DNA of 64,000 nucleotides, taken from NCBI GenBank assembly GCA_035275405.1, contig DATEMU010000014.1:124001-188000 (forward strand). The letters are read 5' to 3'. Position 1 is the stretch's first letter. Each line of letters begins with the position of its first letter. Made by a program: the position numbers and the translations under genes. This DNA comes from Phycisphaerae bacterium (GTDB taxonomy: Bacteria; Planctomycetota; Phycisphaerae; UBA1845; UTPLA1). Shown here piece after piece: positions 7,906-16,501 of the stretch. The notes below the pieces were generated by a model. That model ran no database searches. It was not told the origin of the DNA and saw only the letters and a program-made list of their open reading frames with translations.

Positions 7906-8379
7906 ATGTCATCCGTTTACATTGAAACAACGATTCCGAGCTATTACTTCGAGACGCGCAAGGACGCGCGCTCGGTGGCATGGCGTGAGGCCACGCGGGA
8001 GTGGTGGGATCGAGAGCGGCGTCGATATCGCATTGTGACTTCCGCGTATGTTCTCGCCGAACTCGCTCTCTCGCCACCCGAAAAGGCGGCTAAGGGTCGC
8101 ATCCTGATCGCAAATGTGCCCTGGCTGAATGCGCCACCGGGTGCTCGGGAAGTGGCCCAATACTATATCGACCACCAGCTTATGCCGAAGGACGCCGAAG
8201 GTGACGCGATGCATCTCGCGCTTGCATCGATCCACGGTATTGATTTTCTCTTGACATGGAATTGCCAACACCTGGCCAACATGAATAAAATACGACACCT
8301 GAGTGTTCTCAACGCTCGATTGGAGCTTCCGGTGCCCGTGATTACAACGCCGCTTACCCTCATGACGGAGCGAAAATGA
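7906..8379 (+). CDS. PIN-domain protein (VapC-like toxin, variant)
   Basis: The start is taken at ATG 7906, four bases after the thiC stop; an in-frame GTG at 7894 lies inside thiC. The 157 residues have the PIN ribonuclease fold. The first acidic position is in YIETTIPSYY (Glu-Thr where most VapC have Asp-Thr), then AYVLAELAL gives the conserved Glu, DAEGDAMHLALA gives the central Asp residues, and GIDFLLTWNCQHLANMNKI gives the last acidic motif. The YIETTIPSY subgroup is a common PIN variant. The toxin role is inferred from the small downstream partner, whose ATG overlaps this stop. Confidence 0.8.
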   Translation: MSSVYIETTIPSYYFETRKDARSVAWREATREWWDRERRRYRIVTSAYVLAELALSPPEKAAKGRILIANVPWLNAPPGAREVAQYYIDHQLMPKDAEGDAMHLALASIHGIDFLLTWNCQHLANMNKIRHLSVLNARLELPVPVITTPLTLMTERK

Positions 8380-8594
8380 TGAAGAAGAACAACGAACACA
8401 TTGACTGGCAGAACGACCCCGTCGTCGAAGAGGTCCGTCGAGCGCGGCGCGCTTTGTGGAAACAGGCCGGCAGTACGGTCGAGGGCCTGATGCGGCTTGT
8501 CGCGAAACGAGAATCAGGCAACCGTCCCGCCGATGCGCGGTCGCCCCGACGTCGTACGCGCGCGCGAGTGCGAAAGTCGCAATCCGCTAAGTGA
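8376..8594 (+). CDS. Small basic protein, probable antitoxin partner of the PIN protein
   Basis: This 72-residue protein begins with an ATG that overlaps the PIN gene's TGA (8377-8379). Its N-terminus reads NDPVVEEVRRARRALWKQAG, a phrase typical of short proteins encoded beside PIN or other toxins. The C-terminus is highly basic (RRRTRARVRKSQSAK). No ribbon-helix-helix or AbrB motif is obvious, so the antitoxin role rests on size, overlap and position. The order is toxin first, antitoxin second. Confidence 0.6.
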   Translation: MMKKNNEHIDWQNDPVVEEVRRARRALWKQAGSTVEGLMRLVAKRESGNRPADARSPRRRTRARVRKSQSAK

Positions 8595-8648
8595 ACCCAT
8601 AGCGACCGATTGAATCTTGGATCGGAACTGAGGATAAGGAGACGACAC

Positions 8649-8921
8649 ATGCCAAAATACCTGATCGAACGACAAATGCCGGGAGCCGGGAAGTTCTCGA
8701 AGGAGGAGCTCAAGGCGATCGCCCAGAAATCGACGGGCGTGCTGCGGAGCCTGGGGCCGCAGATCCAGTGGCAGCACAGCTACGTCACGGGCGACGTGGT
8801 CTACAGCATCTACATCGCCCCGAACGAGGAGATCATCCGCGACCATGCGAAACGCGGAGAATTCCCCTGCAACCGCGTCGCCGAGATCAAGACGACCATC
8901 GATCCGACGACGGCGGAGTAG
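8649..8921 (+). CDS. DUF4242-family small protein, copy 1
   Basis: This 90-residue protein starts at ATG 8649 behind AAGGAGACGACAC. It matches the DUF4242 pattern: MPKYLIER at the start, LGPQIQWQHSYVTGDVVYSIYIAPNEE in the middle and IDPTTAE at the end. The family has a small ferredoxin-like alpha/beta fold and no agreed function; it is often found as a stress or nickel-related small protein. It is very similar to the gene at 10139-10411, including the ribosome site and the identical C-terminal motif, so the two are a recent duplication. An unrelated secreted-protein gene separates them. Confidence 0.82.
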   Translation: MPKYLIERQMPGAGKFSKEELKAIAQKSTGVLRSLGPQIQWQHSYVTGDVVYSIYIAPNEEIIRDHAKRGEFPCNRVAEIKTTIDPTTAE

Positions 8922-9015
8922 AGAGTTCGTCGCGATGGCCGCGCTCTATCAATGACATCGCGCCCGCGCCATGCGATTCAGGGCAAGGGCAGACCTAGGA
9001 CCGGAATATTGACCA

Positions 9016-10071
9016 GTGAACACTCGAAGATTGACGCGGCTGTTCCTCATCTCATGCTTCGGCGCACCTCTTGGCTGTGGTTGCGCCAAGGTCTCCATGA
9101 ATCCAGGAGGAGGCCGGGCATATTCGAACCTCGCTGGATCATGGTGGATCTCCCTTGGGGACTTCTACGCTTCCATGAAGTCCAAGGGATATCCTGGCGA
9201 CACCAGCATTCCGCCGAGTTGGAAAAACAGGCATATCCTTCTGTTTAAAATCGAGGACGATGGCCATTTTGATTGGTCGCGCACAGAGTGCGGCGTCACC
9301 GAAGGATTTCGAAATCTTGCGATGAAAGGGGATCGGCGCAAGGGTTTGCGATATCCCTACGGGGATTTTGAAGTGTTAAGCGCGAAATACCGCCCTACGC
9401 GTAGTCAAGTGACCATCCGCCGCGCCTGGGACGACGGAGTGTCCTACCCATGGGACACGCTCACTTTGACGGCGAGATTGAAATCAGACGGCAGCGCAGT
9501 GTTCACGCAAACTGTTGCTGGAAGGGACTCTGGATCAATTACAAATGGCGTCCAGCTTCGATGTCACCGTGGACTGAGTGATTTCAAATCGGAAACAAGA
9601 TCGTCTATCGCCGGGTGCTGGGCTCTTGACGGGGCAGATGAAAAGATCGTCTTGGTGATACGCCCCAATGGCACGTTCGATTGGACCGGCACGGTCGAAG
9701 GAATGTTGGGTGGAATGTACCAGCTCGAAATTCCCGGCAACAAAAGTTTCAACCGCATGGACGGCACGTTGTACGATGTAGTGTCGTCGTGCTATTCAGC
9801 GGAAGAGAGTCAGATAACTTTACAGGCTTCAAGAGAAGACGACAAAGGAGCCTTGAGAGAGGTTGTGAGATTCCAGTTTCACGCAACTAAACTGGACAGT
9901 GAACATATCGACTTTGAATTTTCCGCGAACGAAGGCAGCGAAAAAGAACATCGCGGCAAGGCCACTCTACATCGCGTGGAAAACGTATCTGGTCGAGCGG
10001 AATCCGCAATGATCGCTTTCGCAGCCCCGGAAAACGAAGTGCGAACGAAAACCGAGACCATTAAGAAATAG
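9016..10071 (+). CDS. Hypothetical secreted or lipid-anchored protein with two related beta domains
   Basis: The start is GTG 9016, giving a signal sequence (RLFLISCFGAPLGCGC) with cysteines at its end; the lipobox is imperfect, so lipidation is only possible. I do not recognise the family. The protein contains an internal duplication: AGSWWISLGD with HILLFKIEDDGHFDW in the first half, and AGCWALDGAD with KIVLVIRPNGTFDWTGT in the second, suggesting two lipocalin-like or beta-sandwich domains. The DNA is AT-richer than its neighbours. It lies between the two DUF4242 copies, which suggests it arrived with or after their duplication. Confidence 0.6.
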   Translation: MNTRRLTRLFLISCFGAPLGCGCAKVSMNPGGGRAYSNLAGSWWISLGDFYASMKSKGYPGDTSIPPSWKNRHILLFKIEDDGHFDWSRTECGVTEGFRNLAMKGDRRKGLRYPYGDFEVLSAKYRPTRSQVTIRRAWDDGVSYPWDTLTLTARLKSDGSAVFTQTVAGRDSGSITNGVQLRCHRGLSDFKSETRSSIAGCWALDGADEKIVLVIRPNGTFDWTGTVEGMLGGMYQLEIPGNKSFNRMDGTLYDVVSSCYSAEESQITLQASREDDKGALREVVRFQFHATKLDSEHIDFEFSANEGSEKEHRGKATLHRVENVSGRAESAMIAFAAPENEVRTKTETIKK

Positions 10072-10138
10072 AGTGGTGGCGAGGCGTCGAGCCAGAATTC
10101 GTTAAATGCAGGAATCCTAGACCAAAAGGAGACGGATC

Positions 10139-10411
10139 ATGCCAAAGTATTTGATCGAACGGGAGATTCCGGGCGTGGGGAAACTGACGCCTCAGCAGCT
10201 TCAGGCGATTTCGCAGAAATCGTGCGGCGTCCTGAAGAACCTCGGCCCGCAGATTCAGTGGCTGCACAGCTATGTCACGGGCGACAAGGTCTATTGCGTC
10301 TACATCGCCCCGAACGAGGAGATGGTGCGGGAGCACGCCAGGCGCGGCGAGTTCCCCTGCAACCGGGTCAGCGAGATCAAGACGACGATCGACCCGACGA
10401 CGGCGGAGTAG
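10139..10411 (+). CDS. DUF4242-family small protein, copy 2
   Basis: This 90-residue paralogue of the gene at 8649 has the same length, the same start phrase (MPKYLIERE), the core LGPQIQWLHSYVTGDKVYCVYIAPNEEMVREHARRG (described here in parts) and the same end IDPTTAE. The ribosome site AAAAGGAGACGGATC also resembles that of copy 1. Differences cluster in the first helix (KLTPQQLQ against KFSKEELK). This copy is closer to the usual DUF4242 consensus, so copy 1 may be the diverged one. Function is unknown. Confidence 0.82.
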   Translation: MPKYLIEREIPGVGKLTPQQLQAISQKSCGVLKNLGPQIQWLHSYVTGDKVYCVYIAPNEEMVREHARRGEFPCNRVSEIKTTIDPTTAE

Positions 10412-10533
10412 CTCACGCGACCCCTGCCCTTGGCTGGTGAATGACGGAGCGCGGAGAGGCAGCCCACGTGCGCCCCCGTGAGCGTTCGCACTCCCCGTCG
10501 TTGCTCCTATGGCGATCCCCATCAGGAGCCTCC

Positions 10534-11571
10534 ATGACCACCGCATACTCCGTCCTCGGTCTGTATCTGGCCCTCGTCCACCCTACCGCCTGTTTCCCGG
10601 GGCCGACCAAAAAACCCTCGGCGCAAAAATCCTCCCCGCGCGACAAGTCCAAATCCGCAACACCGCCCGCCCGATCCGGTCATAACCTCGTCTTCGACCC
10701 CGTCCGAAAGATGGTGCTGCTGGTCAACGGTGACCAGAAAAAAGGGCTCCGCGAGATCTGGGGATGGAACGGCCGGCGATGGAGCGTCGTCGATCGAAAG
10801 GCGCCGCGTTGTCGATCCCTCGGCGGCGTGGCCTTCGACGCCAAGCGCAAAGTACTCGTACTTTACGGCGGCTCGGAGGGGGACCCTTTGCGTTATCCGT
10901 CGGGCGTGACGGAATACGATGGAAAGAAGTGGCGCACCCTCAAGGCCGACGAGCCCGGCCCGCGTGACCACATGGCGATGGTGTATGACGCCGACCTCGG
11001 CAAGTGCGTCGTTTTCGGCGGCCAGCGGGAGGACGCCAAGACCTTCCTCAACGATACGTGGCTGTGGGATGGCAAGACCTGGGAGCAGGTGACGGGCCCC
11101 GGTCCCGAGGCACGTGTGCATCACGCGATGGCGTACGACGCGAAGCGCAAGCGGGTTGTGCTCTTCGGCGGTTTCCGTCCGGGAGCCCAACCCCTGACCG
11201 ACGTATGGGAATTCGACGGCCGGTCATGGAGTCGGTCGCGCGTGCCGGGCCCCTCCGCGCGATCCAGCGCGCGGATGGCCTATCACGCCGGCACCAAAAA
11301 AACCGTGCTTTTCGGAGGCGGCGACACGAGCAGCAGCACGATGTACGAGGACACTTGGCTGTGGGATGGCCAACAATGGCAGCGCGCCGACGTGAAACAA
11401 TCGCCCCCCGCCCGATGCGTCCATGCCCTCGGCGCTGACCCCGTGCGCGACCGCGTCATCCTTTTTGGCGGTTACAGTGAAAATAACTTCGATGATACGT
11501 GGGAGTGGGACGGTACTGTTTGGCGGCAGATGAGTATGCCGCCGGCAGCGTCAACGACATTAAGGCGATGA
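10534..11571 (+). CDS. Secreted kelch-repeat beta-propeller protein
   Basis: ATG 10534 has AGGAG at about 10523-10527. An N-terminal hydrophobic segment (YSVLGLYLALVHPTACF) is probably a signal peptide, followed by a Lys/Ser/Pro-rich linker to about residue 48. Six kelch-like blades follow, each with a strand of the form (M)AYDAKRKRVVLFGG and a later LNDTWLWDGKTWEQV: the FGG or YGG turns are at the ends of blades starting RSGHNLVFD, SLGGVAFD, DHMAMVYD, VHHAMAYD, SARMAYHA and CVHALGAD. This is a galactose-oxidase-type central domain without visible catalytic residues, so binding is more likely than catalysis. Its stop overlaps the next start (ATGA). Confidence 0.82.
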   Translation: MTTAYSVLGLYLALVHPTACFPGPTKKPSAQKSSPRDKSKSATPPARSGHNLVFDPVRKMVLLVNGDQKKGLREIWGWNGRRWSVVDRKAPRCRSLGGVAFDAKRKVLVLYGGSEGDPLRYPSGVTEYDGKKWRTLKADEPGPRDHMAMVYDADLGKCVVFGGQREDAKTFLNDTWLWDGKTWEQVTGPGPEARVHHAMAYDAKRKRVVLFGGFRPGAQPLTDVWEFDGRSWSRSRVPGPSARSSARMAYHAGTKKTVLFGGGDTSSSTMYEDTWLWDGQQWQRADVKQSPPARCVHALGADPVRDRVILFGGYSENNFDDTWEWDGTVWRQMSMPPAASTTLRR

Positions 11572-12026
11572 TTACGTCCTCTTGCGAATTGAGCCGACAT
11601 GCGTCAAATAGGACTCTTCGATGCTGCGCGCGTTCGGCTCGGATCATCGTTCTGCCCCTCGCTGTCGGCGCACTGGGTACCTGCGGCGCGTGCGCCCAAG
11701 AGGCAATCGTATACGATGTTCACGAGGTTCGCGTCGATCACGACAAACTTTTTTTTGCTCGACGCTCAGGGTCATTCACTAGTACGGGTATCTCGGTACA
11801 ACGTTGGTTCAATAGCACCAACATCATCGTATATGGACATTATGCGTTATGTTGTGGAGGCGGCGGGCCACAGTCGGTTGAAGTCAAGCTACGTCCGGAG
11901 GACAAGGCCGTTTACTGGACCGACGGAATCTATCGCGTCATCTTATGGCAGCGGGACAAGGGAATCGTAGCAACCCCCAATGATCCTTATACTGAGCTGA
12001 ATGCGGCCTCTCAGCCCGCGGGTTGA
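11568..12026 (+). CDS. Hypothetical secreted protein
   Basis: ATG 11568 overlaps the kelch gene's TGA, suggesting coupled translation. The 152-residue product has an N-terminal region with a hydrophobic stretch (ARIIVLPLAVGALGTCGACA) that reads as a signal peptide ending in AQEA. The mature part has a CCGGGG phrase and beta-rich segments (SVEVKLRPEDKAVYWTDGIYRV). I do not recognise the family. The DNA is AT-richer than the kelch gene. It may be a partner of the kelch protein because of the overlap, but nothing else supports this. Confidence 0.5.
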   Translation: MITSSCELSRHASNRTLRCCARSARIIVLPLAVGALGTCGACAQEAIVYDVHEVRVDHDKLFFARRSGSFTSTGISVQRWFNSTNIIVYGHYALCCGGGGPQSVEVKLRPEDKAVYWTDGIYRVILWQRDKGIVATPNDPYTELNAASQPAG

Positions 12027-12138
12027 TTTAGGAGAACGAGAGTTCGAAGGTACATCGCCAAAAAAAGGCAGCGCCGGCCAAATATAGGAGTATAGAGGCC
12101 AAGTTGTTTGAGAGCAGTGATTGAATGGGCGACGTAAC

Positions 12139-12684
12139 ATGCCGGAACACCCGTCGATTCTGATTCTCGGCTATTCCGAAGCCGCCATGTACCTGCGGCA
12201 ACCCGAGGCCGCCCACGTCAGTGCGATTGTTGCGATTCATGGGCAGCGCGAATACTCTGTTGAAACGAGTCGAGCGACGCATGCGTTGGTGCTTCAATTT
12301 GACGACTCGGAGGCACCCGATGAGACCGACCTTGAACAGCGGGCGCGGTACGGGATTCGTCGTCGCGAGGCGGCGGAGATTGGGGTGATCCTTAACCCCC
12401 CAACGGAAGAACACGCCCGATCGATCATAGAATTCGCCCGGCGCGTTGGTGCCATCAATGGTGTAATGCTGTTCCAGTGTCTGGCAGGAATTAGCCGCTC
12501 GCCCGCTGCGGCCTTGCTGTGCCTCGCCGAATGGACCGGGGCGGGCCATGAACACGAATGCGTCGAGCACATACTGAAGCTACGTCCCGCCGCACAGCCC
12601 CATCGCGATCTTGTCAGGTTCGGTGATAAGATTCTGGCACGCGAGGGCCGGCTGTTGTCCGCATTGGATTCATTGTGTCCCTAG
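12139..12684 (+). CDS. Cysteine-based (dual-specificity/tyrosine-type) phosphatase
   Basis: This 181-residue protein is taken from ATG 12139; an in-frame TTG at 12121 would add six residues. It carries the C(x)5R signature of Cys-based phosphatases: Cys114 and Arg120 in QCLAGISRSPAAALLCL, the exact form of the dual-specificity phosphatase P-loop followed by the stabilising helix. Upstream, FDDSEAPDETD around residues 54-64 is where the general acid Asp is found in this family. Such proteins remove phosphate from protein or small-molecule substrates in the cytoplasm. No kinase is adjacent; the nearest kinase-like gene is 21620-23449. Confidence 0.75.
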   Translation: MPEHPSILILGYSEAAMYLRQPEAAHVSAIVAIHGQREYSVETSRATHALVLQFDDSEAPDETDLEQRARYGIRRREAAEIGVILNPPTEEHARSIIEFARRVGAINGVMLFQCLAGISRSPAAALLCLAEWTGAGHEHECVEHILKLRPAAQPHRDLVRFGDKILAREGRLLSALDSLCP

Positions 12685-12692
12685 GCGGCAAT

Positions 12693-13424
12693 ATGCCCAA
12701 CGATCGGACAGTTCTCGATATTCTTGCCAAGACCGTCGGCCCCGCACCTTGGTATTGGGAGACGTTTCCTCCTCTAGAGCGATACGGGCAACGACTCGAA
12801 TGGCGTCGGAATGAAACGAGTCCGGGCGGGCAGAGCTCGGTTCTGCTTCATCCCGAAGGGGATGAGAATCACATTGTACTTTCCCTCTCGACGTATACCC
12901 GAGTCTTTCCGCTTTCGCCGAGCCTATTGGGTTTGTGGTTCGAGGATGGCAGGTGCATTCGCGTTTTCGCCTTGGACCCCGAGACACTTACAGATTATTC
13001 GTTGGATTCGGAACCCGAATCCATTAAGGACTACGGTGGGTTTCGCTCCGGTGCGGAAATCCTCGGAGAGTTTTATTTCAGCCTGGACCTCGAAGCCGGA
13101 GAGCACCGAATTGACCTGCCCGTTGCGTTTTCCGGACTGGATCGACTGTTGATGGTGGGCTCCTATGCAATGATTCAGGAAGGAGCCTGTGCGGCCGCAT
13201 TCGAGATTCGACCTGGCACGGCACCGGGTTCTCGGCGCATCGCCGTATATCCGCAGAAGTGGTTTACAAGAGATAAGATTGATCTTGGATATCAGTGGAT
13301 CACCCGCATGGCTCGCGAACCCGATAGTGGTCGGCTCGTCGGGGATGGAATCCGGCTTCCGCGGGCGTTTGTCATGGAGAAGGATGGATGCCATGTCGAA
13401 CGGTGGATCGGGCCGGAACAATAG
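12693..13424 (+). CDS. Hypothetical protein
   Basis: I do not recognise this 243-residue protein. The start is put at ATG 12693; GTG 12675 in frame is possible and overlaps the end of the phosphatase gene. No signal peptide or membrane segment is present. The sequence looks beta-rich and soluble (HIVLSLSTYTRVFPLSPSLL, ILGEFYFSLDLEAGEHRIDLP, AAAFEIRPGTAPGSRRIAVYP), with many aromatic residues. It follows the phosphatase closely and may be co-transcribed with it. Confidence 0.55.
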   Translation: MPNDRTVLDILAKTVGPAPWYWETFPPLERYGQRLEWRRNETSPGGQSSVLLHPEGDENHIVLSLSTYTRVFPLSPSLLGLWFEDGRCIRVFALDPETLTDYSLDSEPESIKDYGGFRSGAEILGEFYFSLDLEAGEHRIDLPVAFSGLDRLLMVGSYAMIQEGACAAAFEIRPGTAPGSRRIAVYPQKWFTRDKIDLGYQWITRMAREPDSGRLVGDGIRLPRAFVMEKDGCHVERWIGPEQ

Positions 13425-13578
13425 CATATTTCGTCTCGCGTTTCTGGAGAGAGGTGAAGAACGATGATCACGAATTGGTGAACCGTAGGCGACGCGACGC
13501 GGTAAGAGAACTCCTGCGTGATAGCGAAAAGAAGGCTTCGTTTAAGCGGGTGAGCCGGTCCTAATTCAAGGAGTTACC

Positions 13579-14394
13579 ATGCTCATCACTCGCCGCGCCG
13601 CCATCACCACCGCCTCCGCCGGTGTCGTTTCATTGACGGTCCCCAGGCTACTTGCCGTCCCCACTGCAGAAAAAGGGCCGGCCGCCGCACCCTACGCGGG
13701 ATTTCCCACTCAACCGCCCGAACTCGCCCGCGAAATGGTTGGCGTCTCCCATGCCAAGATCGATCGAGTCCGCGAACTGCTCGCCGAGCATCCCGCGCTG
13801 GCCAAGGCGGCGTGGGACTGGGGATTTGGCGATTGGGAAACCGCCCTCGGCTCGGCGTCGCACACCGGCCAGCGCGAGATCGCCGCATTGCTCATGAAGC
13901 ACGGCGCCCGACCGGACATCTTCACCTTTGCGATGCTGGGGCAGCTCGACGTCGTGAAGGCATACATCGCCGCCAACCCCGGCATCCAGCGGACGCATGG
14001 CCCGCATGGCATTACGCTGCTCAGCCATGCGAAGGCAGGCGGGGACGAGGCGAAGGCCGTCGTGAAGTACCTCGAAGAACTCGGCGACGCCGACATCGGC
14101 CAGAAGTCCCTGCCTCTGTCCGAGGAGTCGAAAAAGCTCTGCCAGGGAGAGTATTCTTTTGGCGCGAAGCCGGATGACCGCCTGATCATCGCTCCGGGCC
14201 GCTTCAGCGATCTGGCCATCCAGCGCGGAAAAGAGGGCGCCTCGCGTCCTCTCTTCCACCTCGGTGACAATGCCTTCCACCCGACGGGCGCCCCGTCCGT
14301 ACGCATCGAGTTTGAATTGAAAAACGGCCGCGCCACCAGCGTCACGATCATTGACGGTCCCGATCGTTTGCTCGCGCCGAGGATTGGCGCGTAG
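13579..14394 (+). CDS. Tat-exported protein with ankyrin-like repeats
   Basis: ATG 13579 follows an AAGGAG six bases upstream. The N-terminus has twin arginines (ITRRAAITTASAGVVSLTV), fitting a Tat signal peptide. Residues about 55-170 form ankyrin-type helix pairs: DRVRELLAEHPALAKAAWDWGFGDWETALGSA, then REIAALLMKHGARPDIFTFAMLG and LDVVKAYIAANPG (the phrases are given in parts). The C-terminal part is beta-rich (FSDLAIQRGKEG, IEFELKNGRATSVTI) and resembles a small binding domain. It probably works outside the cytoplasm as a binding protein. No partner is evident. Confidence 0.72.
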   Translation: MLITRRAAITTASAGVVSLTVPRLLAVPTAEKGPAAAPYAGFPTQPPELAREMVGVSHAKIDRVRELLAEHPALAKAAWDWGFGDWETALGSASHTGQREIAALLMKHGARPDIFTFAMLGQLDVVKAYIAANPGIQRTHGPHGITLLSHAKAGGDEAKAVVKYLEELGDADIGQKSLPLSEESKKLCQGEYSFGAKPDDRLIIAPGRFSDLAIQRGKEGASRPLFHLGDNAFHPTGAPSVRIEFELKNGRATSVTIIDGPDRLLAPRIGA

Positions 14395-14464
14395 ACCCTG
14401 CGTGTGACCGGATTGGCTGGACGACCTCAAACCTTGCCGCCCCGTCCATGTTAATATTCCACCC

Positions 14465-15094
14465 ATGGGCGCAAAACTCTGTCCGCACCTCATCCTCGAA
14501 GGCACGCGGCTCACGCACAAAACGGACATTGCCTTTGCGCTGAATGAGCACCCGCGGATCGTCGGGCCGCGAAAATACCGCTACCACTCGCCGATCGTCT
14601 CCGCCGAGTGGTGCGCGTTTACCAACCGGCCGTGGGGCCGCGGGCTGGTCAACTTCGAGCCGGCGGAGGAAGCACTGGCGATGGAGACGTATCGCACGTG
14701 GGTCCGCCTCTTTGAGTTGCAGCGATATTACTCCTGGATCGTAGACCGCTTCCACCTTTCCACCCGGGCGTGGCAGCAAACACACCATGGGCGAGATTAC
14801 GATTTCGATTGGCTCGAAGACCGGCTGGCAGCGCTCAATTTTCGCCTCCTGCTCTGCACGCGGTCGCCGCAGTCCTTCGAAGTGGCGCGGGCCGAGCGAC
14901 TAAAGGTATCGGGCAATCCGAAGCAATATGACGACCTGTCGCCGTTCTTGAGCGAACAGAGTCTGCTGCGCGAGATGGTGCGGAAATCGAAACTCCAATC
15001 GCTGGAAGTCGACGTTTCGAGCGGCGACGTCGCCCGGGCGACCGACCAAATCGCCGACTGGCTGGAACAGACCGACGGCTTATATCAGCGCTAG
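14465..15094 (+). CDS. P-loop nucleoside/thymidylate kinase-like protein with altered Walker A
   Basis: The 209 residues have the overall order of a small P-loop kinase: an N-terminal strand LILEGT followed by a Lys-Thr, a central YSWIVDRFHLST matching the DR(y/f) region of nucleoside kinases, a strand LLLCTRS, a lid-like basic segment and a C-terminal helix IADWLEQ. The Walker A is changed: GTRLTHKT instead of GxxxxGKT, so the Gly before the Lys is His. It may still bind nucleotide, or be a degenerate member. ATG 14465 is the only reasonable start. The substrate is unknown. Confidence 0.5.
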   Translation: MGAKLCPHLILEGTRLTHKTDIAFALNEHPRIVGPRKYRYHSPIVSAEWCAFTNRPWGRGLVNFEPAEEALAMETYRTWVRLFELQRYYSWIVDRFHLSTRAWQQTHHGRDYDFDWLEDRLAALNFRLLLCTRSPQSFEVARAERLKVSGNPKQYDDLSPFLSEQSLLREMVRKSKLQSLEVDVSSGDVARATDQIADWLEQTDGLYQR

Positions 15095-15166
15095 GTCAAT
15101 ACCCCGTGCAAATCCCAATAGCAAAATCCTTACCCTGCAAGCTATAAGAGGTAGGGAGTTGCGACG

Positions 15167-15904
15167 ATGCGACGTACGGTGTGCGACGAAGCGCGTGCAG
15201 GTGGGGCGAGTTTGTGGAATTCGCCATCGATCGCAGTGGAGATCCATCCGCCCGAGACGGTTTCCAACCTCGACGCGCGGATCATCGCCCATCGCCTTTT
15301 CCCCCTGCGAAAGTGGTATTACGCCAGCCCGCTGTGGTACTACCACGCCCCGGCGCGGGAGCATTGCCTGCGGACCGACTCACACTTCTACGAACTCGTC
15401 GATCCGGTGTTGCGCGAACTCTGCAAGACGCTTCTGGATGCCGGCCTGATGACGACGCCCTCCTGCCAGGGGCATTTTTACCCGCGAGCCCGATTTGAAC
15501 GAGTCTGGGACGAACTGGTTCGCGAGTCCGGCGCGATATGCAACGGCGGTCTCGTCGTGCATGACTGCGAGTCGGACCGGTCGTACCACTTCGCGAGCGA
15601 TTCATATCGACTGCCGTGGCGGGACTTCGAGACGTTCTACTACGAGGCCGACCGTCATCAGAACGAAGGCTACCTGGGCATCATGTTCCCGCCGGCCCTT
15701 GCCGATATGGCACGTCGCCTCGAAGCGGCGTTTCTGCCCGACGTTCCGGCGCGAATCGAACAAGACGTTGAACTCACGCGCCTCCTCGGGCAGCCGCTGG
15801 TCGGAGTGTATGTGAGCCCGGCGTCGCCGGACGAGCGCGACCGGGCCTGGCGGAAAGTCACGCGGTGCGTTCAGGAGGTTCTGCAACAGGAGGGTCGGCT
15901 GTGA
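15167..15904 (+). CDS. Hypothetical protein
   Basis: I do not recognise this 245-residue soluble protein. ATG 15167 follows a purine-rich GTAGGGAG stretch. Notable phrases are RKWYYASPLWYYHAPAREHCL, TTPSCQGHFYPRARF and FETFYYEADRHQNEGYLG, with clustered His, Cys and Tyr that could form a metal or active site. The C-terminus forms a helix (AWRKVTRCVQEVLQQEG). Its TGA overlaps the GTG start of the iron-permease-like gene, so the two are probably translated together. Confidence 0.6.
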   Translation: MRRTVCDEARAGGASLWNSPSIAVEIHPPETVSNLDARIIAHRLFPLRKWYYASPLWYYHAPAREHCLRTDSHFYELVDPVLRELCKTLLDAGLMTTPSCQGHFYPRARFERVWDELVRESGAICNGGLVVHDCESDRSYHFASDSYRLPWRDFETFYYEADRHQNEGYLGIMFPPALADMARRLEAAFLPDVPARIEQDVELTRLLGQPLVGVYVSPASPDERDRAWRKVTRCVQEVLQQEGRL

Positions 15905-16401
15905 TTCGATTCCGCCGGGCCCAGTCTCGCGTCGGCCGCTGGTTCGAGCAGGCGTCCCAGCACGTCACGCATTGGACCGGCACGTCCTGGGCCTTCACCA
16001 TCGCCTGCCTGTTGATCATCGCGTGGCTCGTGAGCGGCCCCGTCTTCGGCTACTCGGACACCTGGCAGATGGTCATCAACACCTGCACGACCATCATCAC
16101 GTTTCTGATGGTTTTCCTGATCCAGCGCACGCAAAACAAAGAATCGCTGACGATCAATCTCAAGCTCAATGAGATTATCGCCTCCACGGAGGGGGCGAGT
16201 AATCGGCTGGTCGATATCGAAGAGCTGTCCGAGGAGGAGCTCGATGTCCTGCATGAGTACTACAGTTCACTGGCCGAGGCGGTAAAGCGGGAGACGAACA
16301 TCCGCCAGTCGCATTCCATCGACGATGGCAAGAATCCCCATCCTCGCGTGGCTAAAGGCCGCAAGCCCTCCAAACGGAACGCCGTTTCTCCAGTCCGCTG
16401 A
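15901..16401 (+). CDS. Low-affinity iron permease family membrane protein
   Basis: GTG 15901 overlaps the preceding TGA (GTGA). Of 166 residues, the N-terminal half holds two membrane helices (AFTIACLLIIAWLVSGPVF and the stretch INTCTTIITFLMVFLIQ). The phrase TWQMVINTCTTIITFLMVFL followed by IQRTQNKES and a soluble helix NLKLNEIIAST matches the bacterial members of the low-affinity iron permease (Fet4-like) family. Bacterial members are short and their transport role is little tested. The C-terminal tail is basic and low in complexity. Confidence 0.8.
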   Translation: MIRFRRAQSRVGRWFEQASQHVTHWTGTSWAFTIACLLIIAWLVSGPVFGYSDTWQMVINTCTTIITFLMVFLIQRTQNKESLTINLKLNEIIASTEGASNRLVDIEELSEEELDVLHEYYSSLAEAVKRETNIRQSHSIDDGKNPHPRVAKGRKPSKRNAVSPVR

Positions 16402-16501
16402 AGCTACCGCCCGCCGCACTTGACGGATTTTCCGTTGCGGGGACAATTTTCTTTACTCGAGGCGGAACATCGCCCATATCGCAGTCCTCGGAGCCCGGCC
16501 C

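Noticed and set aside
6474..7907. A 477-codon minus-strand frame opposite thiC.
   Set aside because: It mirrors thiC codon use, is rich in Arg, His and Asp, and carries no recognisable motif.
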